Source of the DNA: Alistipes sp. UBA943
Lineage (GTDB): Bacteria; Bacteroidota; Bacteroidia; Bacteroidales; Rikenellaceae
Direction: 5' to 3'
Length of the DNA: 11,684 bases
NCBI GenBank assembly: GCA_002293345.1
Contig: DBDB01000029.1
Span: 567 to 12,250 of the forward strand
Shown piece after piece: positions 1-5,332 of this stretch. Each line of letters opens with the position of its first letter. Positions within the stretch are counted from its first letter, which is position 1. Under the pieces are notes generated by a model. It had not been told where the DNA came from. It was given only the letters and a program-made list of their open reading frames with translations, and searched no databases. Both the position numbers and the translations under genes were made by a program.

Positions 1-218
1 TCACCTACGAGGAGATGGCGGGGTTGGTGCTCGGTCACGATCCGTGGGAGTTGGGGTTGCAGATGCATCAGGTCAATGTAGAACCGTTGCTCGACAAGAT
101 GGGCATTCAGTATGACCCTGCGGCCAAGTACCTCGGGCGTCACGGTAAATATATTGGCAAACCCGCGTCGGCGGCCATCAATTTCGGGGCCGAAAAGCTG
201 GTCTATAACATTAAGTAG
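1..218 (+). CDS. HdrB-like heterodisulfide reductase subunit, C-terminal end (partial)
   Basis: This is the last 71 codons of a gene that enters from the left edge, with the reading frame starting at base 3 and a TAG stop at 216-218. The visible protein carries the pattern LGHDPWELGLQMHQVNVEPL, which resembles the C-terminal tail of HdrB-type (CCG-domain) subunits of CoB-CoM heterodisulfide reductase-like complexes, where a similar G-x-D-P/W...Q-x-H...P-L-L signature occurs. The cysteine-rich CCG motifs that bind the catalytic cluster would lie upstream and cannot be seen. In methanogens HdrB reduces the CoM-S-S-CoB disulfide. Bacteroidota lack those cofactors, so the substrate here is unknown. 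The identity is strengthened by the HdrA- and HdrC-like genes that follow immediately. Confidence is limited by the truncation. Confidence 0.75.
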   Translation, partial: TYEEMAGLVLGHDPWELGLQMHQVNVEPLLDKMGIQYDPAAKYLGRHGKYIGKPASAAINFGAEKLVYNIK

Positions 219-222
219 CATG

Positions 223-239
223 AGGAGGATGGAGGTGGA
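223..239 (+). promoter_or_regulatory. Purine-rich ribosome binding site deciding the HdrA-like start
   Basis: A purine-rich run with AGGAGG at 223-228 and GGAGG at 231-235 precedes ATG 244 by a suitable distance (8 bases from GGAGG). Most other genes here have no obvious Shine-Dalgarno sequence, so this one stands out. It favours ATG 244 over the in-frame ATGs at 220 and 229, which lie before or inside it. Confidence 0.6.
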
Positions 240-243
240 GAGA

Positions 244-1278
244 ATGAAGTCACAAAAAAACCATACACGCGAAGTGGTTGTCGTCGGGGGCGGCGTGGCG
301 GGGATGCAGGCGGCGATCCGTCTGGCGGAGCAAGGGGTGCGGGTCACCCTGATCGAAAAGAAACACGAGTTAGGCGGACATATCCGCAGCTGGTATCACC
401 TGTTCCCGTCGTTCACACCCGCACAGGAGGTGTACGATGCGTTGCACGAACGTTTTGCGTCGCACGACATCGAACTTATCACGTCGGCCGAAGCGACCGA
501 GATCAATCCCACAAGCGTGACACTCGCAGACGGGCGTGTCCTTCACACCAAAGCCGTGATCATCGCCACGGGATTCGAGATTTTCGATGCGCGTCGCAAG
601 GAGGAGTACGGATATGGACTCTACGACCATGTGTACACGTCGGCGGACCTGGAACTGCTGTTGCATGAGGGTGAAGCGGGCGAGGGACTTGCCGGTGCGT
701 TGGGATTCACACCGCGGCGCATCGCGTTGCTCCATTGCGTGGGGTCGCGTGACGAGAAGGTGTGCCAACCCCACTGTTCCAAAGTTTGCTGCATCACGGG
801 AGTCAAGCAGGCCATCGAACTCAAAAAACGGTTCCCCGACGCGGAGATATTCAATTTCTACATGGATATCCGCATGTTCGGACCCGGGTACGAGGAGATG
901 TATCGCGAGGCACAACAGAAATACAACATTCACTTCATCCGGGGACGCATCTCCGAGGCGAGTCCCACGTTCGACGGGCGTCTCCAGATCAAGGCCGAAG
1001 ATACCCTCACCGGACGCCCGTTGCGGATGAGTGTCGATATGTTCGTGCTGCTGATCGGTATGCAGGCGGGGCCGAATTTCGGGTTGCCGCATGCCGATAG
1101 CGGATTCCTGGAACCGCAAGATCTGTTTCTGGGCAATGTTGTCGCCCCGGCCCAAGCAGGCACCCTCGGGGGCCTTTTCTATGCAGGTACGGTATCGGCA
1201 CCGAAAGCAATCGGTGAGTCGTTGAACGAGGGTATCGCGGCAGCGGATGCGGCGGCGGCATACATCAAACAGAAATAG
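244..1278 (+). CDS. HdrA/QmoA-like FAD-dependent oxidoreductase
   Basis: The protein is 344 residues long. It opens with an FAD-binding Rossmann motif, VVVVGGGVAGM (glycines at about 15-20), followed by an acidic strand end (LIEK). Residues 165-183 carry CVGSRDEKVCQPHCSKVCC, which resembles the [4Fe-4S]-binding region of HdrA proteins. A second dinucleotide-fold signature near the C-terminus (LGGLFYAGTVSAPKAIGESLNEG) is typical of the family. Methanogen HdrA is roughly 650 residues with added ferredoxin domains. This copy is a minimal core, closer in size to QmoA of sulfate reducers. The expected role is to carry electrons through FAD, possibly with bifurcation, between an unknown partner and the Hdr subunits around it. 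The start is chosen for the strong ribosome site. It lies 25 bases after the HdrB-like gene and its stop is one base before the next start, so it is operonic. The family call is firm; the reaction is not known. Confidence 0.88.
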   Translation: MKSQKNHTREVVVVGGGVAGMQAAIRLAEQGVRVTLIEKKHELGGHIRSWYHLFPSFTPAQEVYDALHERFASHDIELITSAEATEINPTSVTLADGRVLHTKAVIIATGFEIFDARRKEEYGYGLYDHVYTSADLELLLHEGEAGEGLAGALGFTPRRIALLHCVGSRDEKVCQPHCSKVCCITGVKQAIELKKRFPDAEIFNFYMDIRMFGPGYEEMYREAQQKYNIHFIRGRISEASPTFDGRLQIKAEDTLTGRPLRMSVDMFVLLIGMQAGPNFGLPHADSGFLEPQDLFLGNVVAPAQAGTLGGLFYAGTVSAPKAIGESLNEGIAAADAAAAYIKQK

Positions 1279-1279
1279 C

Positions 1280-1615
1280 GTGGCGGCGATAGACTGGGGA
1301 TACGGCATCAACAAGGCACGTGTGATCAATGCGGACGTGAACGACCTTCGCATGAGCGAGGCGATCCTGCGCGAGATGCCCGAACTGCAAACCTGTATCG
1401 GATGCGGGGGATGCACGGCCACCTGCACGGCGGGAGCGTTGACGGATTTCAACTTCCGGATGCTGCATACGCTCGTACGGCGCGGGGAATATGAAGGAAT
1501 GTACGAGCAGTTGAACAAGTGCATGCTGTGCGGCAAGTGCCGGTTGGTGTGCCCGAGGGGGATCAATACACGGGCGCTCGTGATGCTGTTGAAACGAAAA
1601 CTGGGAGATAATTAA
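1280..1615 (+). CDS. HdrC-like ferredoxin with two 4Fe-4S motifs
   Basis: This is a small soluble iron-sulfur protein of 111 residues. Two motifs are clear: CIGCGGCTATC (cysteines 39, 42, 45, 49) and CMLCGKCRLVCP (81, 84, 87, 91), each expected to hold one [4Fe-4S] cluster. The spacing and the N-terminal helical lead are those of HdrC-type subunits, which pass electrons between HdrA flavin and HdrB-type catalytic clusters. I choose GTG 1280, one base after the HdrA-like stop, because family members begin close to this point. A longer reading from 1247 would add eleven residues encoded within the end of the preceding gene. The next gene's ATG directly follows this stop. The start is less certain than the family. 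Confidence 0.85.
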   Translation: MAAIDWGYGINKARVINADVNDLRMSEAILREMPELQTCIGCGGCTATCTAGALTDFNFRMLHTLVRRGEYEGMYEQLNKCMLCGKCRLVCPRGINTRALVMLLKRKLGDN

Positions 1616-3415
1616 ATGCGCTTTTTTGCACCATTCTGTATACCGTTTATCATCGGCACGGCATTCCTGTTCGCGGCGCTGGCTGTGAAGTGGGGATCGT
1701 GGCTCTACCACCTGCCGCGTGCCGATAAGAAACTGATCGGTCGTAACTTCTTCACACTTGCCACACCGAAAGCCATCTGGGAGGTGATTCGTGAGTCGTT
1801 GCTGCATGCACGTATCTGGCGCGTCAACTCCCTTTTGGGCTACATGCACACGTCGCTCGCATTCGGATGGTTCCTGTTGATCCTCGTCGGATGGATCGAA
1901 ACGACCGCATACGTCGGGTTGCGATGGGTACCGTTGCAGGGACACGTGTTCTTTAAATATTTCGCCGCATCGGCACACCTTGGGCATAAACCGGTATTCG
2001 ATTTCCTGATGGATCTGTTGCTGCTGTTCGTGCTTTCGGGCGTGGCGTGGGCCGTGGCGAAACGTATCGTCCACCGATTCATGGGCATGCGGCGCACGAC
2101 AAGGCATATCGTGTGGGATAAACTCGCACTCTCCGTACTGTGGTTCATCTTCCCCATACGACTGATCGCCGAAAGCATCACGTGTGCCGTGCATGGCGGC
2201 GGCGGATTCCTGACCGGAAGTATCGGCACGTGGCTCGCCGGATGGGTGCCGCGGTCGACGCTCTATGCCCTGTACGAACCCGCATGGTGGGTTTATTCCA
2301 TCTGCCTGGGACTGTTTTTCATCGCGATGCCCTTCTCGCGCTACATGCACATCTTCACCGAGATCCCGCTCATCTTCCTGAGGCAATATAAACTCCGTTC
2401 GGGTAAAAAGATCACGTCGTATGACAATTTTCAGGTCGAGGCATGCTCGCGTTGCGGTATCTGTATCGACCCGTGTCAGATCCAGACCGACCTCGGAGTG
2501 AACGACATACAGTCCACCTACTTCCTGCGCGACAGGAGATACCACCGTCTGGAACTGTCGGTGCTGAACAACTGTTTTATGTGCGGACGGTGCGAACAGG
2601 TGTGTCCCGTCGGAATCAACCTCAACACGTTGCGACAAAACTCGCGCGACAAGATGCGAAACGTGCCCAATGAAAAACGGTACGAATATTTCACCTCCGT
2701 GCCGGTCGAAAAAAACAGTGCGCAGAGTAAGATCGGTTACTTCACCGGTTGCATGACGCACCTCACGCCCGGCATGAAGCAGGCGATGGAGCGTATCTTC
2801 ACCGCGACAGGGGAGTCCGTCTGGTGGGCGGATCGTGAGGGTGGCGTGTGTTGCGGACGTCCGTTGCTGCTCTCCGGTGAAACCGACTCGGCACGCAAGA
2901 TGATCGACTTCAACACGCGACTGATCCGTGAAAGCGGCATCACGACACTCGTCACATCGTGTGCCATCTGTCTGAAAGTGTTCCGTGACGAGTACCATCT
3001 GACAGGTGTCGAACTGCTGCACCATTCGGAATATATCGAGCGTCTCCTCGTCAAAGGAAGCCTCAAACCCGCGCGCGCGAACGATGAATCGTTCACATAC
3101 CACGACCCGTGTGAACTGGGTCGTGGATGCGGCATCTACGATGCCCCGCGCGCAGTGATCGCGTCTGTAGGAGTACTCGTCGAACCGGAACAAACCCGTG
3201 AAATGTCGCTCTGTTGCGGATCGTCGCTCGCCAATACCGTTATCGACGACGGGCAACAGTTGCGTGTGTCACGTTCCGCAGTCGATACCCTCACCGCAAC
3301 CGGCGCCAAGACCATCGTAACGGCATGTCCGCTCTGCAAAAAAGCCCTCGCACGCGGCACGTCACATAATATCCGCGTGAAGGATCTGGCCGAAATAGTT
3401 GCCGAAAGGTTGTAA
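1616..3415 (+). CDS. Fused membrane anchor / 4Fe-4S / CCG-domain HdrED-like subunit
   Basis: This 599-residue protein joins a membrane part to a cytoplasmic iron-sulfur part. The first 245 residues hold about five hydrophobic spans (near 5-25, 76-97, 130-150, 170-190 and 220-243), like the cytochrome b anchor of HdrE, QmoC or NarI. Histidines 78, 121 and 124 are possible heme ligands, but this is not shown. Next come two 4Fe-4S motifs, CSRCGICIDPC (277-287) and CFMCGRCEQVCP (320-331). The last 220 residues hold two CCG domains, with Cys379 and CCGRP at 412-416 in the first and HDPCELG plus CCGSS at 533-537 in the second, as in HdrD, HdrB and GlpC. The likely role is electron exchange between the soluble HdrABC-like proteins and a membrane carrier such as menaquinone. 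It is the last gene of the operon. The tRNA promoter follows within a few bases, and I see no terminator between them. Confidence 0.85.
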   Translation: MRFFAPFCIPFIIGTAFLFAALAVKWGSWLYHLPRADKKLIGRNFFTLATPKAIWEVIRESLLHARIWRVNSLLGYMHTSLAFGWFLLILVGWIETTAYVGLRWVPLQGHVFFKYFAASAHLGHKPVFDFLMDLLLLFVLSGVAWAVAKRIVHRFMGMRRTTRHIVWDKLALSVLWFIFPIRLIAESITCAVHGGGGFLTGSIGTWLAGWVPRSTLYALYEPAWWVYSICLGLFFIAMPFSRYMHIFTEIPLIFLRQYKLRSGKKITSYDNFQVEACSRCGICIDPCQIQTDLGVNDIQSTYFLRDRRYHRLELSVLNNCFMCGRCEQVCPVGINLNTLRQNSRDKMRNVPNEKRYEYFTSVPVEKNSAQSKIGYFTGCMTHLTPGMKQAMERIFTATGESVWWADREGGVCCGRPLLLSGETDSARKMIDFNTRLIRESGITTLVTSCAICLKVFRDEYHLTGVELLHHSEYIERLLVKGSLKPARANDESFTYHDPCELGRGCGIYDAPRAVIASVGVLVEPEQTREMSLCCGSSLANTVIDDGQQLRVSRSAVDTLTATGAKTIVTACPLCKKALARGTSHNIRVKDLAEIVAERL

Positions 3416-3418
3416 TAA

Positions 3419-3450
3419 TTTGGTGATTTAAAATATTTGGCTTACCTTTG
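3419..3450 (+). promoter_or_regulatory. Bacteroidota-type promoter of the initiator tRNA
   Basis: A TTTG box at 3419-3422, a 20-base spacer and TACCTTTG at 3443-3450 match the Bacteroidota sigma factor consensus (TTTG, about 19-20 bases, TAnnTTTG). The expected transcription start is 4-8 bases later, just ahead of the tRNA 5' end at 3459. Confidence 0.8.
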
Positions 3451-3458
3451 TCCCACAT

Positions 3459-3531
3459 CGCGGGATGGAGCAGTTGGCAGCTCGTCGGGCTCATAACCCG
3501 AAGGCCGGAGGTTCGAGTCCTTCTCCCGCTA
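3459..3531 (+). tRNA. Initiator tRNA-fMet (anticodon CAT)
   Basis: A full 73-base cloverleaf folds by eye. The acceptor stem is 3459-3465 with 3524-3530, the D stem is GAGC/GCTC, and the anticodon stem is TCGGG/CCCGA with CAT at 3492-3494. The T stem is GGAGG/CCTTC (one G-T pair) with a TTCGAGT loop, and the discriminator is A at 3531. Three marks show that it is the initiator rather than the elongator: an unpaired 1:72 position (C against T), three G-C pairs beside the anticodon loop (GGG/CCC), and an A11-T24 pair in the D stem. The 3' CCA is not encoded; the next bases are CAA, so CCA must be added by the tRNA nucleotidyltransferase. It delivers formyl-methionine to the ribosomal P site at start codons. 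Confidence 0.96.
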
Positions 3532-3573
3532 CAACGCAGAATCCCCCATCAAATGATGGGGGATTCTGCGTTG
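3532..3573 (+). terminator. Perfect 20-bp inverted repeat right after the tRNA (probable terminator or processing hairpin)
   Basis: Bases 3532-3551 are the exact reverse complement of 3554-3573, with two bases between them (in practice a 19-bp stem with a 4-base AAAT loop). The hairpin begins at the base after the tRNA discriminator. Its position fits a tRNA terminator or a structure that guides 3' end cutting. It lacks the run of T that a classical intrinsic terminator has: the following bases are ATTACGG. The structure is certain; its role is inferred. Confidence 0.6.
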
Positions 3574-3579
3574 ATTACG

Positions 3580-3795
3580 GAGAGGACGAGAACGGGGAGT
3601 CTTCTCCTCCCCGCGCCGGGACAGCGTCAGATTACCGGGATACTACATAGTCAGACTGCTCAAGGCTACTATTGTCCGAACAAACCGAGTTCTACAACGA
3701 ATGTAGAGAGACTTCGCTTCTACTCAGACCGTGCGATTCTCGATGACACTCCACCTATTTCAGAAGGCTTCTCCCTCCGTTGTATTAAGATCTAA
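3580..3795 (+). pseudogene. Decayed C-terminal fragment of a FISUMP-type protein
   Basis: One open frame of about 71 codons, ending at TAA 3793-3795, reads like the tail of Fibrobacter succinogenes major paralogous domain (FISUMP) proteins. These are secreted or lipid-anchored proteins common in Bacteroidota. The parts that match the family pattern as I know it are LLLPAPGQR (family: LFLPAAGYR), ITGILHSQ, GYYCPNKPSSTT (family: GYYWSSTP...), LRFYSD and the end GFSLRCIK (family: GFSVRCV/RPVR). The usual WSST is replaced by CPNK, which needs only a few base changes, as expected of decay. No N-terminal half, signal peptide or credible start exists: upstream in frame lie only the tRNA and its hairpin. 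The end overlaps the convergent glycosyltransferase stop by 4 bases. It is probably a non-functional relic of a deletion or recombination event near the tRNA. The resemblance is read by eye, not by a profile search. Confidence 0.55.
3593..3613. repeat. Short GC-rich inverted repeat inside the FISUMP relic
   Basis: CGGGGAG at 3593-3599 pairs with CTCCCCG at 3607-3613 around a 7-base loop. It could add to transcript ending after the tRNA hairpin, but it also has no T run after it and may be chance in a GC-rich stretch. Confidence 0.3.
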
Positions 3796-4694
3796 TGTAG
3801 GGCGGAAATAAAAATTCCCCTTGAAATTTGCCGGCGCATCAGGATCAGATAGCGGGCTTGCACGGGCTTGAGGATGAGCACCAGGAGCAGCGTTGCCATC
3901 CACTTGACAGCCTCTTTCGCGTACAACATCACCTTACTCGTGGCACGCAGGCGTTGCGAGACACCTATATTATAGGAGAGGTTCGCGAAATATTCGCGTG
4001 CCGTTTTACGTGCCGGAATGACGTGCGTCATCACCGCACCGGGCACATACCAAGGTCGAACACCCGCACGCTTCAGTCGCTCGAACAACTCACTCTCCTC
4101 GCCACCGATGAGGGTCTCTCCACTCCGCCCCAAGGCAGGATCGAACGCTCCGAATTTATCGAACACCTCCCTGCGGAGTGCCATATTGCCGCCTCCCGGA
4201 ATGCGTCCGCATGGGAATATTCGGATTTTTGGACCCAAGTCAATCGGGTTGGCGACGGCGCGCTCCGTGTAACGTGACATCCACTCCGGACGCCCCTCCG
4301 GATACTCCGCCACGATACGTCCACCTGCCGTCATAGCCTTGGGATGCGTGTCGAAAAAATCCATATACGCACCCACGAAACCCTTGCAAATCCGCTCGTC
4401 GTCGTCTATAATAGCGATGATCTCCCCGTGACTCTCCGCAATACCGCGGTTCCGGGCGTGCGACAGTCCCTGCCGCTCCTCGAACACCATGCGGATATTC
4501 AATTCCGGGTGTTGTTTTGCAAACTCCGCGAAACGTGCCTCCGTATCGTCCGTGGAGTTGTTGTTCACCACGACGCACTCCCATCGATCCATCGGAAAAT
4601 CCTGCATCGCAACCGTCTCCAATGCCGCGATGAGTTCCGTGGCACGGTTGTACGTGGCGATGACCAAGGAGAGATTCACGGGACCGGTCGTCAC
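3792..4694 (-). CDS. Family 2 glycosyltransferase (GT-A fold)
   Basis: This 300-residue enzyme should transfer a sugar from a nucleotide-sugar donor, probably into a surface polysaccharide or lipid-linked sugar. The N-terminal GT2 fold is clear: LSLVIATYNR at 8-17, VVNNNSTDDT at 42-51, QGLSHARNRG at 75-84 and the metal-binding DDDE at 97-100. The acceptor side carries PGGGNMALRREVF (166-178) and GGEESEL (197-203), matching the acidic catalytic region of this family. A hydrophobic stretch near 257-280 may lie at the inner membrane. The start is a GTG whose first bases overlap the TGA stop of the upstream membrane protein gene, so the two are translationally coupled. The start could lie a few codons downstream, but the overlap supports this one. 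The donor and acceptor sugars cannot be told from sequence. Its stop overlaps that of the convergent FISUMP relic. Confidence 0.9.
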   Translation of the reverse strand: MTTGPVNLSLVIATYNRATELIAALETVAMQDFPMDRWECVVVNNNSTDDTEARFAEFAKQHPELNIRMVFEERQGLSHARNRGIAESHGEIIAIIDDDERICKGFVGAYMDFFDTHPKAMTAGGRIVAEYPEGRPEWMSRYTERAVANPIDLGPKIRIFPCGRIPGGGNMALRREVFDKFGAFDPALGRSGETLIGGEESELFERLKRAGVRPWYVPGAVMTHVIPARKTAREYFANLSYNIGVSQRLRATSKVMLYAKEAVKWMATLLLVLILKPVQARYLILMRRQISRGIFISALH

Positions 4695-5278
4695 TTTTTC
4701 TTGTTTCCGATCGCCAACAACACGCCCAACACAACACCCAACAGTGCCGCGAAAAGCACCCGCAGGTCACTCGGCAAGAGGAACGTGATCGTGTGTGCAG
4801 GGTACCAAAACAACGGGATCGTGCGCTTGAACACGAAACTCCATTGACGGTGCCAATTCAACGATGCCAACGTGTCGCCCATACGCAACGGCGTGGTGAA
4901 AAATCCGCGTAACGTGCCACCCGTGGCGGCGATATGCATGTCCGTGACTTTGTGCAGCGTCATGAATACCGGCGCGAAGATCGTGTTCATCGCCACCGAA
5001 ATGCACAGCGCCACGAACACCTTTTCCCACGACAATGCACCTGCCATCGCGGTAGTTGCACCCTCCATTCCCAACGACGCCAAAAATGCCGGTACACCGT
5101 TTGAGAAGATCGACATCGCTATCGCGATTCCCATACCCAATACGCCCCACACCAAGGCCCTCGGCAGGATCCCGAACCCTTTTTTGTTCCACACCCCTTC
5201 GGCGATACGCAGCCCGACACACTCACCCAACGTCGCCAATACAGCGAACTTTACAAAACTCAGCAACAGTCCATTCAT
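4691..5278 (-). CDS. Four-helix membrane protein, Mpv17/PMP22-like
   Basis: The 195-residue protein has about four hydrophobic segments (near 5-25, 40-68, 85-110 and 150-188) and no signal peptide separate from the first helix. Its C-terminal third, from GDTLASLNW through FWYPAHTITFLLPSDLRVLFAALLG (described in two parts: an aromatic/proline patch, then a P-x-x-x-R-V-L-F patch), recalls the WP...NF...VP..YRVLF signature of the eukaryotic Mpv17/PMP22 family. Bacterial members of that family have no settled function. The lysine-rich end (GNKKK) should face the cytoplasm. It is the first gene of a two-gene minus-strand unit with the glycosyltransferase. ATG 5276-5278 sits four bases after a TATCTTTG element, which suggests a nearly leaderless message. 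The membrane nature is certain; the family link is tentative. Confidence 0.65.
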   Translation of the reverse strand: MNGLLLSFVKFAVLATLGECVGLRIAEGVWNKKGFGILPRALVWGVLGMGIAIAMSIFSNGVPAFLASLGMEGATTAMAGALSWEKVFVALCISVAMNTIFAPVFMTLHKVTDMHIAATGGTLRGFFTTPLRMGDTLASLNWHRQWSFVFKRTIPLFWYPAHTITFLLPSDLRVLFAALLGVVLGVLLAIGNKKK

Positions 5279-5279
5279 A

Positions 5280-5311
5280 GTTGCAAAGATAATATGTTTA
5301 TTTTACCTTTG
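5280..5311 (+). promoter_or_regulatory. Bacteroidota-type promoter of the Wza-Wzz-panCD run
   Basis: TACCTTTG at 5304-5311 is an exact TAnnTTTG -7 box and identical to that of the initiator tRNA promoter. GTTG at 5280-5283 stands 20 bases upstream as a -33 box with one mismatch. The start of transcription should be near 5316-5319, giving a leader of about 15 bases before ATG 5333. Confidence 0.65.
5284..5291 (-). promoter_or_regulatory. Candidate -7 box for the membrane protein / glycosyltransferase pair
   Basis: Read on the minus strand this is TATCTTTG, a full TAnnTTTG match, four bases from the start codon at 5278. The nearest TTTTG (5319-5315) is 23 bases upstream, longer than the usual 19-21 spacer, so the -33 part is weak. 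It lies between the two boxes of the opposing promoter. Confidence 0.4.
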
Positions 5312-5332
5312 TCGCAAAACATTACAAAAAAA

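Noticed and set aside
112..243. Longer N-terminus for the HdrA-like gene
   Set aside because: It would overlap the HdrB-like gene by over 100 bases, and the strong purine-rich ribosome site and the family's usual N-terminus both point to ATG 244.
370..1566. Open frame of 398 codons on the minus strand
   Set aside because: Antisense to the HdrA- and HdrC-like genes; no family features.
1265..3256. Long open frame of 663 codons on the minus strand
   Set aside because: It lies wholly opposite the HdrC-like and HdrED-like genes, whose cysteine motifs are unmistakable. The minus translation is rich in R, H, E and D without domain patterns, typical of antisense frames in GC-rich coding DNA.
3448..3579. 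In-frame extension of the FISUMP relic through the tRNA and hairpin
   Set aside because: This frame reads across the tRNA gene and its hairpin, so the lack of stops there does not mean it is coding.
5294..5332. Earlier ATG for the Wza-type gene
   Set aside because: It lies upstream of the predicted transcription start, between the promoter boxes, and would place extra residues ahead of a normal lipoprotein signal.
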